In this document: piece after piece, positions 1 to 12,384 of the stretch
How positions within the stretch are numbered: the first letter of the stretch is position 1
Layout of the letters: each line of letters begins with the position of its first letter
Assembly (NCBI GenBank): GCA_963675135.1
Contig: OY776122.1
Span: 88,112,472 to 88,176,471, forward strand
From: Galeopsis tetrahit
Taxonomy: Eukaryota; Streptophyta; Magnoliopsida; Lamiales; Lamiaceae
Direction: 5' to 3'
Length of the DNA stretch: 64,000 nt
Translations under genes and position numbers: made by a program
Notes under the pieces: model-generated
What the model was told of the DNA's origin: nothing
Database searches by the model: none
The model's input: only the letters and a program-made list of their open reading frames with translations

Positions 1-2383
1 TATTTTCGGTTGATTCATTTACGATCGTCTATCTGATCACTCAATTTGTCTTCCACTCTGCAATTGTAGGCTTTCAATAAGAAAACTTTTGGACTAACAG
101 TTTACAGTTACAGCAATAACAGTTAAAATCTGAACAAGATATGTTGTTAAGCTCCAACTATGTAGTAGACAGACAAAGATTCATTAATATTTAGTGATCA
201 AACTGCAACAAGCAATAAATGTATCAGAAAAGAGAAATCAGACATAAATAATACAATATATCACCATATCAAGCTCCAAGATATTAAATTAAATTCTTGC
301 ATCAAACAAGGCAAGAGTGTATCTATGTTGAGTCAAAGCAATGATAAGGGCTGATTATAATAAGAGCAAACAGGCATTATTTCACTCTAGATATTTCTTT
401 ATTTCAGCATATTTAATTAGTAATGACAAGAGAAAGATGCCAAGGAATAAACAAATGACCACAAAACAATAAATCACAAGCCCAGAAACCCCAATCCAAA
501 ATTGGGGAAAAAAGTGAAAGAAAACTCACAGGAATTCCCAAATCTAAGAACCCTCAAGGGCAAAATGTCAGCCAAAAGCACAAATCAGGATCAACTGTGC
601 AACAAATTGTAGCACCTGGGGTTTGATTTCAAACAAGGAGTTTGAAAGCTAAGAGTGAAAGTGGAAGATGGGAGAGAGGAAAAGAGGATAAACTCTCCAG
701 AGTTATATTGGTAGTGAAGGTGCTTAAGTGATAAAGATCAATCATAAGCAAAGAAAGAAGCGGCTTTTGGAGTGTTAATGGGTCAAAATAAAAGCTTCAA
801 GATTGTGATGATTAAGGGAGAGCTGGTGGCCCTCAAATACAAGAAAGGGGAGTAAAAGTGTAAAACTAGCCATCAAGATCAAGTTTCACCACCTAACTAA
901 TAACAGTTCAGGATATTTCACGATTTTATTTTTTCTCCGAAGCTTCCAAGAAATTTCGGTATATTGTTTTTGGTATTTGATTGAAAAAACATGGAGCTAC
1001 AAAAATGAAAAATTGGTAGCTTCACAATGATGGAGGGAGTATCATAAATTTTAGACACGAATACACACCAAGGGGTTGAGTTAAGAGTAAATAAACTCAA
1101 CAATCAATAATGTTAAGTGAAATCAACTAATATTATTAACAGAAATCAACCATTACTCCCTTTGCTCAAATTTATTATGCTCAAGTGAAGGATATGATGA
1201 GATTTTGTGAAGTCCATTTATAAATAAAGTACGATATTAATGTAAATATTATTATTTTTTAAAAAACAAAATAAGAATAATAAAATTGGAAAGGTGACAA
1301 TTTAGTGAAACAAATTTTTTTAAGAATGGTAGTCAATTTATTTGGTGGTAAAAATGCAGAATTGTGGACAAATGTGTATACGTGTATGAAGGAGGGAATA
1401 TGCGGACATTAGAGAGTGAGGGGGACCATATATAATAATACCACGTTAAGTAGTCAGTATATATATATAATAAAAATGCATGGCCAATATTCTATATATT
1501 CTTTCTATACGTAAGAGGCTGACAGACAACTACCCTCCCATCTGCATTTACTTCCAGCCCCACCTTTGGTACATAACCAGCAATGCTTTGTGACTTATAT
1601 AAATCATGTTTAGCTATTACGGGATATATTTCCCTTTTCTTTTTCTGGAAATTTATATACTTTTTTTTTCTCTCTTTTCTCTTATAAACTGTAGTAGTAA
1701 GTTGGATCCATTGGTGGGACTAAATGGCCCATTCCGACTTCCAAGTATTGATCGAACTGTTCGACTTTATACTCGTTCATAAATTGCTCAAAATCGAAAA
1801 AAGAAACATGAATTGCTGACCGATTGGACCGTTCATATAACAGGTCCATTGAAGAACAGCTAGTAAAAAGGAAAGATAGAGTCGGGTAGGGAAGTTCCAT
1901 TGAAGAACTAACAAAATAAATGTCTTTATTTTATTTTGTTTATCTTATATATACTTCCCCGTACTGTATTAAATTATCCATTTGTTAAAATAATCAGTCA
2001 CAGCCTAAATTATTTATACCATAAATAATCATAAGATTATCACATCTTTTCTCTAACTCATGTCTTGCATACATTTTTTAATTACAATATGACATATCAT
2101 TACTTTATTATTCACAATAAATTATTACTTTATTTTATTAGTTAAAAAATTTGTCTACTTTTATTTTATCTCATTTAGTGTGGAGTACTAATAAATAAAT
2201 AACTATCACATTAAAATCATATTAAGTATGGAACGAAGACAATTTAATTTTCAAATAAATGGATTACTTTATTTCAAAGGGATGATTCATGCCTCTTTGA
2301 GATGGGACCAGACAAGGGCCAAGGAGTTTGGACATGTATCAAGTGGGGAGTTAATAAATAATAAAAATTTAAATAAAACGGTC
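1..2383. other. AT-rich intergenic region; possible leader of a gene off the left edge
   Basis: No convincing coding region was found. On the - strand, about 720 down to 520 is relatively GC- and pyrimidine-rich and reads like a plant 5' leader ending in a GTGAGT-type donor near 530. It could be the untranslated first exon of a gene to the left of the window, but this is weak. A degenerate Stowaway-like element may lie at 1156-1398, flanked by TA, with CTCCCTTTG at the left and a GGAGGGA-type right end. There is a short TA-rich tract near 1460. The short open frames here have no recognisable content. Confidence 0.35.
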
Positions 2384-2386
2384 TTA

Positions 2387-3154
2387 GGCCATCTCCAACC
2401 ACAAACTTTCAAATAAAGATCTCTAAATTTTAAAATACACTTTTTCTGTTTTTCACACTCTATTTTAAAAACCTTCTTTAACCATGAAACTCTATATCTT
2501 ACTTTATTTATTATTTTAATCACTTTCAATATATTACAATCATTAAATAATATATTTATCTTCGTATTTAAATTAATTTATACAATTAAATATTCAATTA
2601 GTAAATTAAGTTATAAATTAAATATTATTAATTTTATCAAAATCATAAAATGTAAATAAATTTGTAGTTTTTCAACATTCCGCCGTACTAGTATATCATT
2701 TTATTATGTGTATTTGTATTTCTTTTCAATTTGTGTTCACTTATTTTAATATGTCGGTGTTATAGCTAGGTAATGCATGTATGTCCGTTTTAATATGTAA
2801 TGTATTTAATATTTAATATATAATATATGTTTTATTGTAATTTACGTTATTTTTTTGTAGGTAATAATAATACACAAAAAGAAAATTAATTACACAATTA
2901 AAATTAAATTATAAATTAGTATAACAATAGAATTGTAATTATATTTAACAAATTATTAATATAGAATTGTAATACAGAATTGTAAATATTAATAAAATAA
3001 TAGATATAATATAGAGTTTTAAATAGTAAACTCCATATATAGAGTTTACTATTCAAAACTCTATTTCAAAGCTTCAAAATAGAGTACGGTTGGAGGAAGC
3101 AAAACTTCATAAATGGAGTTTAACTCCATTTATGAAGCACCATTGGAGACGGTC
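2387..3154 (+). mobile_element. Tourist-like PIF/Harbinger non-autonomous element, copy 1
   Basis: The element is flanked by TTA on both sides (2384-2386 and 3155-3157), the usual 3-bp Harbinger target duplication. The ends are imperfect inverted repeats: GGCCATCTCCAAC at the left and, reversed, GACCGTCTCCAAT at the right. The roughly 770-bp interior is AT-rich and codes for nothing. A second copy in the opposite orientation lies at 35752-36502 and matches along most of its length. The right third holds a short self-complementary block around GAGTTTACTATTCAAAACTC. Confidence 0.85.
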
Positions 3155-3157
3155 TTA

Positions 3158-5520
3158 TATGCATGATGCAAATTTTAATGAGTTGTATTTGGAATTTTGG
3201 AAATTGATGGTCTTATCAAATTCTCATTTTTTTAGGAAATTCAAATTCTCCATTTAAATATTTATTCACCTCTATAATATACATAGTATATAATATACAT
3301 GTATACTATGTTTATACAGTTACCGCACAACTTTTCCCTTCTACATTTCTTCCACTCCCTCATTTTTTTCTCATACTGTATTTTTCTTTAAAAGAGTAAA
3401 TATTGCATAAAATTGCATCCACCCTCACTTCTCTTTTTCAATATGAACTTATAAATTATATAATTCATGAATTTATAATTTTACACTATATTTTAAAGCA
3501 AAGTGAAATTTAAATATTAAAGTAGATTTCCATCTTATATTGTCTCAAACAAATTCTGTAACAAAATATCTCCTTCATTTCATAAACAAACAATTAACAA
3601 AACATAAAATATGGTAAAGATCTTGACCTTGCCACATCAGATTAAACCAACATTTCACCTAAACCATGATTATGATGTATACCTGCTGCATAAAAGATGT
3701 GCACGTTATTTTTTTTTTTACACAGTGCTTACATTTACATGCACTTATTAATTGAATAGTGAAAAAGCATCTCTTTACTTTAGTGTGTATAATTTTTTTC
3801 TTCTTAAGTTCACATTCATCTATAATCTATAATTAATTAATTGCGACATGCATGCACTTATAATTAATTGAATCTAGTGAAGGAGCATCTCAAGAATAAA
3901 AATATTAATTTCAACATCCACACAGTTTAATTTATTTCAACTTGATTGAGTATGATTATGATCTTAAATTTAATTTATTTTCACTTTTCTTTCCACCTAA
4001 CTTCCAATTACGACTCAAGAATAAAAATATTAATTTCAACATCCATACAGTTTCAACAAATTAAACACGTTTGGACAAAGAAGAAGATGTTGATGATAGT
4101 TGCTATTACTTATTATTGTCACTGAGTTATAATAAAGCTTATAAATAATATATTTCTTAATAAAATGTTTAAATTATATTAGTATAATTTAATAGTCATT
4201 CTAGATTTTCTCTTGTAGAAGATGGGAGAATTTAGAAAACGATATTGACTTACCTCCCTGATTAGTTGATTGTATATTTTATTTTAGAGAATGTTACTAT
4301 GTGAAACTTGTTTACAATAAATTACTAAAAGGACTGATTTGTAATAGCTAAAATTACCATTTAAGTACCGATTTAAAAAAACAATAATATTAATAATCTA
4401 TAATAAATAAGGTTCACATAACATTTCGTATAACTTACGATGATGATTAGAAGATCTCCAAGGGTTGGAATTATGTTTTAGTAAGTTTTGCAAAATTTTG
4501 GTTTAGCAAAGAATATACCTTAGAGTGATACTTGAGTATTATTGGTTCCACTCATACAATTAAAATTAAAATTTAATGAATTGAATTAAATGTTAAATCA
4601 AATATAAAATTGAGTAAATTAAATATTAAAATTTAAGTGTAGATATACACTCAATTGTATGAAAAAATTTATAGTGAAATAGATGGGTTGAGACCATTGA
4701 CGTTTTGCAACACAAAATAAATGTGCAAGTGTGGTATAATTATGATAAAATGTCTGAACAGAGTATCAAAAGTCATTTGATGGTGCATGTATTAGGAATG
4801 AGGATTCAGTTAGGCTATGGGTTTGTGGGAATTGAATCCTGAATTGCGAATTTGAAATAAAGTAAGACGTGTATTTTAATTTTGTGTATGTTTGTGAAGT
4901 GAATTTTGTAGAAATTGATAGTGCGGTATCTAAAAAAAAAAAAAGTGAGATTATTATATTGTTGATGTGTTATCCAAGGGTATATGTATAATAATAATAA
5001 TTAAATGATAAATATTTGTATTCAAATAGGAGGTAGTTATGAATCAGCAAGATTGAAGCAATGAAGCGATAGAAGGTGAGACAAAGGCTATAGAAGGAGA
5101 AAAAACCCTACATCCAATAGAGCATAAAATCAAAATTAGAATTAGAAGATAAGTGGATACATACAGACGTGGATCAATAACAAACTGATCATAAAGATTT
5201 AATGTTGCGCACGACGGATCTGATGAATCAGTTTAAAGGAGGAGGTAGTTCAGCTCTGATGAGTCGGTGAGATTGCAGTGGTGAAGCAATAGAAGGCGAG
5301 ACAGCGTCCATAAAAGGAAAAAAAAAAACCATACATCCAATAGAGAACGATGAAATGTGTGGCTTAGAATTAGATGATTAGACGATAGATGGATGGATAT
5401 GTGGCTTGATAATAAAATTACATGGGTAACTCGATTTTTCTTAAAATGACACGTAAGCAAACGACACCATTGGTTCGAGTGTACGAGTTTTTTTTTTTCA
5501 AGTTCGAGTGTTCCAAATAT
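3158..5520. repeat. AT-rich intergenic region with local tandem duplications
   Basis: No gene was found. A stretch of about 40 bp starting AAGAATAAAAATATTAATTT occurs near 3892 and again near 4017, an offset of 125 bp. A longer, diverged tandem duplication with an offset of about 212 bp starts with AGGAGGTAGTT at 5028 and again at 5240. Its units share the ATAGAAGG..GAGACA and CATCCAATAGAG blocks. This second duplication lies about 100-500 bp upstream of the CSN2 promoter. Confidence 0.6.
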
Positions 5521-5733
5521 TGGGCCAATGTAGATCTGGCTGAGTTAGGCCTAGTTAAGGATTTTCAAAGCCCATTAGAAGTTTCTTCAATTGACAAAAA
5601 AGCCCACATATAAATAATTTTCTATTACTTTCCTCCCTTTCCTGTCTCCCAAGTATATCGCCATTGGAAAACCCCTCCTAATTTCTCACTCTACACGAAT
5701 TTTTGAGTTGAACTTAGAGAATACGAATTGCCA
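5521..5733 (+). promoter_or_regulatory. CSN2 core promoter and 5' leader
   Basis: Three site II-type motifs (TGGGCY) precede the gene: TGGGCC at 5521-5526, and its reverse form AGCCCA at 5569-5574 and 5601-5606. A TATA-like TATAAATA lies at 5609-5616, about 120 bp before the start codon, so transcription probably starts near 5640. Site II motifs are common in plant housekeeping and proliferation-linked genes, which suits a COP9 signalosome subunit. The link to CSN2 expression is inferred from position. Confidence 0.55.
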
Positions 5734-8700
5734 ATGGGTTCCGGTAACTCCCTCTCTCCCATTTTTTTCTTTCTTTTCTTTCTTTTCTTTCTTATCGATC
5801 TTCTGTTCTCTGAATGATGTATTTTAATTGTGTAATGTGGTGTAGATGCTGATATGGAGGATTATGGATTTGAGTACTCGGACGATGAACCGGAAGAACA
5901 GGATGTTGATATTGAGAATCAATACTACAACTCTAAAGGTATGATTATTTCTCTGATCGTTATCTTTAATTATCCGAGGAGCTGTTTTTCGATTTTTTTT
6001 TTTCCTTCAATTTTTATGCGAATTTTTGTTTCTCAAAAAGCCCTTTCATACATTTGTACAATTGTACTGCACATGTTTCCTGTGGGTGAATATGCATGTA
6101 AGTTAAATATTTGCATTTTTTAGGTGTTTGGTGCTTTATCGCATTCTTGCATCCCTAAATCCCTGAGTAGAAATTTTGTATAGATGTCTTAATAAGTTTT
6201 TCAAGCCTGGTGACATTTGAAGCCCTGTCTATACAATGTACATAATCTTCACATTATGCTGTTTATATGTAGGCTTAGTTGAAACAGACCCTGAAGCAGC
6301 ACTTGAAGGTTTTGCAGAAGTAGTGCGTATGGAACCTGAAAAGGCTGAATGGTAATTTTGTTGATCTCTATGCTTAGTTATTACTTGTTCCTTAATGTGG
6401 CTTGGTGTTTAGTAATATTAAGAATAAAATGATAGAGCTAGTAATTATGGTTACTCACTGCTTATCTGTCTTGCTAAGCAATGGCTTAACAACAGCATGC
6501 TCATGAGTTTCTATTTTTGTCATTTATGCAGTGAATCGATAAAAGGTCATAAACATCAATTATGTTATTGTTGGGGTAAAGGGAGACGCTTAAAAACACG
6601 AACGATAATAATCAAAGAGAACTATTAATTTACAGATTCTGATGCAATCCTGCCCAAGCATAACTAAAAAATCCAGATCCAAATCTGCTCTAACCCTAGG
6701 ATAAAGACTGAGTTCTCGGCTGAAACGAAATTAAAAAACAAATCCAAACCCTAATATAAACTGCCTAACCACTCAAGCCTAATCCAAAACGAATCTAAAA
6801 AACCCTAACCTAACTATAATAAAAATAGGACTAAGGAATGATATCAGTTATTTTCACTGCTTCAAATTGTAGGAATTTTGGATTTAATGGCTTCAAGATT
6901 TATGTTGTAGATATTGAAAAGTGAAAAATCTTTTTTGAGTATATCCTGAGAGTTTCTCTCATCACATTTTTTCCCATTCCCTCCGTAGTGTTTTATTTGT
7001 TTACTTGTCTGTTAGTTTATTTATTGCCAAAGTTATTTGAGTTTAAATATATATTTTGATTTAGATACCTGAAGTGTCATAGTAGACGACTGTGCATCTG
7101 ATTTTTTATATGAAAGATTCAGAATCTATGTTTGCTTGTTTTATAGGATCATATTACCTAGTTTGTTCCCTTTTTTTAATTTTAATGACCAGAATTCGTA
7201 ATTGTGAAGCTATTATTGGCAGCTTCTTCTTTCTACTTGGGTGAAGATCATGCTGTTTCAGTGGATTTGATTCAAGTTGAAATTTCTTATAGAATTTCTC
7301 CCCCAACCTCATTGCTAGTTACATTTTTTTTCCCATACAGTGATTTTAAGTGTGTTAGATAATAATAGGCAGCACGCGTTATTATCTGTTGGTTCAGGGA
7401 AATCCCTATTTTTTTGGTTAATAAATGTTGACTTGTGAAATTCTGCATCTTGAATTTATTCCTATCCTTGACTTTGTGATTCTTATTTGTCTTCAGGGGA
7501 TTTAAAGCTTTAAAGCAAACTGTTAAGCTTTACTATAAGCTTGGGAAGTACAAGGAAATGATGGAGGCTTACAGAGACATGTTGACCTACATTAAATCTG
7601 CAGTGACTCGTAATTACAGTGAGAAATGTATAAACAATATCATGGATTTTATCTCTGGATCTGCTGGTCAGAATTTTGGTCTGCTGCAAGAATTTTATCA
7701 AACCACCTTGAAGGCCCTTGAAGAGGCAAAGAATGAGGTAAAGAATCTCTTCATTTTAACTTTAGTCACACCTTTTGTTTATTTTGTGAAAAAGTTTCAC
7801 CAGTCCTCTTTTCTGCAGAGACTCTGGTTCAAGACAAATCTAAAGTTGTGCAAAATATGGTTTGATATCGGAGAATATGGGCGGATGAGCAAGGTACTTT
7901 TATGAATGCAAAATAATTCAGAATATTGAATCCAGAACACCGAATGTTAATAAATGCAGAATATTTTATTAGATTTTGAAGGAGCTTCACAAATCTTGTC
8001 AAAAAGAAGATGGCACAGATGATCAGAAGAAAGGCACACAATTGTTAGAAGTTTATGCAATTGAGATTCAAATGTACACTGAGACTAAAAACAACAAAAA
8101 GTTGAAGGTTGGTTTGAATGATGGATTTCTACTATCTTAAGATTATATATCCTCTTAACAATCTGGTTTGATCCTTCAGTTTGACCATCTATGGCATTGC
8201 TCTGAATTTATTGCAGGAATTATATCATAAAGCACTTTCTGTCAAATCTGCTATTCCTCACCCAAGAATCATGGGGATCATTCGTGAATGTGGTGGAAAA
8301 ATGCATATGGCAGAGCGCCAATGGCCCGATGCAGCCACCGATTTTTTTGAAGCTTTTAAGAACTATGACGAAGCTGGGAACCAGAGGCGCATCCAATGCC
8401 TAAAGTATGGCTTGAATCCATTTTCATTCGTATTTTTTGAAATATATTTGAGTTGTTAATTTATAGAGGTTCTATGTTTGACATGAATGTAATCTATGCT
8501 TTTATATGTTCCAGAAAATAAGGTTTAGGAACTTCCTGGTAAAAACTTCTATCCTGAGCTATTAGCATAGTTATTAGAGAGCCTGAGGTACGACTTGCAG
8601 GGGGTGCAAAGGTGAGCAGTGCACTATGCACCTCCTGAACACTAGTGTTTCCCACCCCCGAAACATGTTTCTATGTTCATTTTTAATTGTTTATATATAT

Positions 8701-11197
8701 CTATATTGATTTAGCCTGTCCTTTGTAATATATGTATTATATTCTCTATCAATTACTCTCTCTGTCCAATTTTATAATTCTCACTTTCCTTTTTTGTCTG
8801 TCCAATTTTATAATTCCCCTTTCCTAAAAAGGAAATATTATTCTCACTCACTACTTTATTTCTACTTTATCTTCCCACTCAAACTTTCACTTTTTACATA
8901 AACAATCAATTTTTCTTAAAACCCATGTCCAACCCAAATGGGAATTATAAAATTGGACGGAGGGAGTATTTAGTTTGTAAGTAATACATTTTTACATCGT
9001 AGAAAAGTAGAACTATTACAAAGTAGACTGAATCAAATGATTAACAGATTACTCTCAGTATAGGCTATACACTTATTTTTAGTTATTGGTTATTGTGAGG
9101 ATCCGGACAACTATGGTTATTAGAATGATCCGAATATATATCCTATGATGATCCCTGCTTCAGCAACCATTATTTATGTCAATTCAAACACAATAACTGT
9201 GAGCTGCTACTTTCTGCTCCTTTAGTTGCTGGTTGGTTGTTAAACTAACGTTTATTGTCTGATAGTTGACATGCTTAAGTTTTCTGGTTGTGTTCTTCCT
9301 CTTAGACTATAAATGGGAAGAATAGCACCTGAACTAGTTTTGTGGATGCTGATTATGTAGTTGATTCTGCTCTAATAACCCATGTCCAACCCAAATGGGA
9401 ATTATAAAATTGGACGGAGGGAGTATTTAGTTTGTAAGTAATACATTTTTACATCGTAGAAAAGTAGAACTATTACAAAGTAGACTGAATCAAATGATTA
9501 ACAGATTACTCTCAGTATAGGCTATACACTTATTTTTAGTTATTGGTTATTGTGAGGATCCGGACAACTATGGTTATTAGAATGATCCGAATATATATCC
9601 TATGATGATCCCTGCTTCAGCAACCATTATTTATGTCAATTCAAACACAATAACTGTGAGCTGCTACTTTCTGCTCCTTTAGTTGCTGGTTGGTTGTTAA
9701 ACTAACGTTTATTGTCTGATAGTTGACATGCTTAAGTTTTCTGGTTGTGTTCTTCCTCTTAGACTATAAATGGGAAGAATAGCACCTGAACTAGTTTTGT
9801 GGATGCTGATTATGTAGTTGATTCTGCTCTAATAATATTGTCACACAAATATCCTCTATGACTATTTACTTATTTGAACTTCACTTGAACTCAGGTACTT
9901 GGTTCTAGCAAATATGCTGATGGAATCAGAGGTCAATCCCTTTGATGGTCAAGAGGCTAAGCCGTAAGTTGCTTAATAAATTTTTACATCTCGGTTATCT
10001 CAATTGTGGAATTTTAGTCTCAGCCTCACTTCCTAATTTGCTTTATAGATACAAAAATGATCCTGAGATTCTGGCAATGACAAACCTGATTGCGGCATAT
10101 CAAAGAAATGAGATTTTGGAGTTCGAAAAAATTCTGAAGGTATTATATTTGCAAAACATCTATTACTAGCCTGTTGATGTTTGCTTTCAACATATTTGTT
10201 GATTTTCTGAAGTATGTGGTGGGAATATTGCAGAGTAACAGAAGGACAATAATGGATGATCCTTTTATTCGGAATTACATTGAAGATCTTCTAAAGAATG
10301 TGAGAACACAAGTGTTGCTTAAGCTCATTAAGCCTTACACAAGAATTAGGATCCCTTTTATATCAAAGGTAAAAAATCGAACCTTGTGTCTAGCGAAGAA
10401 TCTTTTTCTCTAACTCTCCATTATTTGTTATCTTTTTTCCTCGTCTTCTGTTGTAGCAGTGTTTTCAGAACTGGAAACTGGTACTTCATAGATTAATAGA
10501 ACTGGATTTCCAGTTATCATTAGATCAATAGGAACTGGGGAAAAATGAACTTTTTAATTGGAAAAAAATTCTGTCATTTTTAAAGAAACAAAAAAAAAGA
10601 AAGGAAAAAGCATTCTCTAAGAAATAGAATGAGATCACTCGGTATTTAAGGGGAGGGTTTCTCACTGCATTTGCATGTGGTAGAGAGGATTTTGGGGATG
10701 AAGGAGGATGGGGGGTTTAGAGAGAGAATGTGGTGTCCTTTTAATATAGTGATTTTGCTAATTATATTTGACTGACCTTGGGAAGCACAGTTTTTTTTTT
10801 TATCGAGTCTTTATTTCATAGTCAATTTATATTTATAAGTATATATTTGGAGTTTCGAAATTATAAAGAATTCTTATAACTCGCAGGAGCTGAATGTTCC
10901 AGAGAAGGACGTTGAAGAGTTGTTAGTGTCCCTTATCTTGGATAATCGGATTCAGGGGCACATTGATCAAGTTAATCGTCTGTTAGAGCGTGGTGACAGG
11001 TTGACTTTTTAAATCGGTTTCAATTTTCTTACGTGATTCCATCTAGTATAATGTTTCTTTTCTTGTGTCTGCTCTGTAATATTAACTCGCTATTATACAA
11101 TTGCAGGTCAAAGGGAATGAAGAAATACACTGCAATAGACAAATGGAACACACAGCTTAAATCCCTGTATCAAACTGTTGGGAACCGAGTTTGTTGA
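5734..11197 (+). CDS. CSN2: COP9 signalosome complex subunit 2
   Basis: The product is a scaffold subunit of the nuclear COP9 signalosome, which removes NEDD8/RUB1 from cullins. The CDS joins 5734-5743, 5846-5938, 6273-6351, 7497-7737, 7819-7893, 7973-8107, 8217-8404, 9895-9963, 10049-10139, 10234-10368, 10887-10999 and 11107-11197. It encodes 439 residues, the length I recall for Arabidopsis CSN2. All junctions are GT..AG and in phase. The N-terminus is acidic and starts MGSDADMEDYGFEYSDDE. The middle is TPR-like helical repeat (for example KALKQTVKLYYKLGKYKEMM), and the C-terminal third from about residue 290 is the PCI domain. Exon 1 holds only three codons plus one base. Intron 7 (8405-9894) is swollen by a Stowaway element and a perfect 457-bp tandem duplication. 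Identification is firm because almost every exon matches the conserved family. Confidence 0.96.
6540..6850. other. Unidentified insertion-like block in CSN2 intron 3
   Basis: This block inside the 1.1-kb intron 3 (6352-7496) differs in texture from the T-rich intron around it. It is A- and C-rich on the + strand, with repeated AACCCTA/CTAACC-type words, which suggests an antisense insertion such as a retroelement fragment. No target duplication or coding content was seen, so the identity is open. Confidence 0.25.
8756..8966. mobile_element. Stowaway-like MITE in CSN2 intron 7
   Basis: The element is flanked by TA (8754-8755 and 8967-8968). The left end reads CTCTCTCTGTCCAATTTTAT and the right end, reversed, CTCCCTCCGTCCAATTTTAT, the usual Tc1/mariner-derived Stowaway ends. 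It is about 210 bp and AT-rich, with a partial internal repeat of the left end. Its last 47 bp fall within the tandem duplication that follows and are therefore present twice. Confidence 0.85.
8920..9835. repeat. Perfect 457-bp tandem duplication in CSN2 intron 7
   Basis: Unit 1 is 8920-9376 and unit 2 is 9377 to about 9833. Reading both units through, I saw no difference. The unit starts with the right end of the Stowaway element (AACCCATGTCCAACCC) and ends with GATTCTGCTCTAATAA. Both units lie within the intron, so the protein is unaffected. Identity this complete means either a very recent duplication or an assembly error. Confidence 0.93.
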
Positions 11198-12384
11198 TGC
11201 TTCCATCAGTACAAATTTATAGAATTCACATGATTATTCCTAGGAGCTGGGTAAATTGTAGATTTCTAAGCATGTCAACTCTAAGCATAAAACTATTGAG
11301 CTCGCTGTATTGGTTTAAAATTTTGATTTGATGTGGAGCTGTATGAGTATTTTGTATCTGGTAGCAAATTGTGAGAAATGCTTGATTCTGAAATCTTCTT
11401 GCTCATGGGATTAGCAGTTTTACTGTGCAAATATTTTGTGTGTATCATCTATAAATAGTATTAGTTGTTTCATTAAAATGTATATTAGTTTAATTAAAAG
11501 GGTACTTATTAGTTTGATAGTATTAGTTATTTCTTTAAGTAATACTATTAATTGTTTTGTTATAGATTTTTATAGCGCACATCTAAATATACAATGTTTA
11601 GATCGTAGGCACTGTACATATATTGCGAATATGCATCAACAAATTGAATATATTTGGTGGTTGTAGCTTAGGAGAATGAATAAAAACGATGCATTGTCAC
11701 GTCTTAATTTTTAGTATCTAAAATATGACGATATAACATCTCCATTAGAATAGACGATATGATGTCTAATATTTAAATTATCACGACAAAACATCTGTGA
11801 CTTGGATATCTAATTTGATGTCTGATCTTTAGAATAAAATATTTTAAATTATCACGACAAAACGTCACATTTTTTTGTTTAACATATTTTTAATTTTATT
11901 TTACAGTTAAAGTTAAACAACCTTTTGCATTGTTTAGATCGTGACTTTTACAACTACACAATTCATGTATCTGTTTTGTGAACTACTTCTAGGTTTTTTT
12001 GGATCGTGACTTGTGCTTATCTTTTTTCTCCAGTGTTGCAGTGATGACTAGAGCTTAACAAAAATTAAAAGTTTTATGTAATGGAATCCACAATTTCTGG
12101 AAATTAGAAATGAATGTTTTACACACTATCAAATCCAGGGCAAACCAAAATGAATAAATACATTGAACTTGCAACTAGCTCGTGAGTCGTGAGATAGTAT
12201 TTGGAGTAGAAAAAAAAGCATGCAACACATGATAACTTTACAACATACTTCAATTATGAGAAAACAATTCTATTAACACCAACTCTGAATTTGTTTCAAA
12301 ATTCAACCAGTGGAATTTTGATAGCTGAGTGAGTCGTCCAAGTAAACACCTTGAATGTTTCTCCGGCCACATTTGGACTCCAGA
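11198..12384. other. Region between the convergent CSN2 and TVP15-like genes
   Basis: The left part is the CSN2 3' untranslated region and downstream DNA. The right part should hold the 3' untranslated region of the - strand gene that ends at 12385. AT-rich DNA at 11690-11880 contains loosely repeated words such as AAATTATCACGACAAAAC (near 11776 and 11846). At 11937-12057 lies the inverted 121-bp copy listed separately. No other gene was seen. Confidence 0.5.
11937..12057 (-). repeat. Inverted 121-bp copy of an intron/exon junction of the neighbouring gene
   Basis: This segment is the exact reverse complement of 13081-13201, which spans the end of intron 2 and the first 24 bases of exon 3 of the TVP15-like gene. 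All 121 positions agree by eye. The copied part includes the polypyrimidine tract, the CTCCAG acceptor and the first exon bases. It lies downstream of that gene's stop codon, so a primary transcript running through both could fold into a 121-bp stem. Confidence 0.92.

Noticed and set aside
5233..5613. Short frames in the CSN2 upstream region
   Set aside because: They lie in a tandemly repeated, low-complexity region and in the promoter, and have no recognisable protein content.
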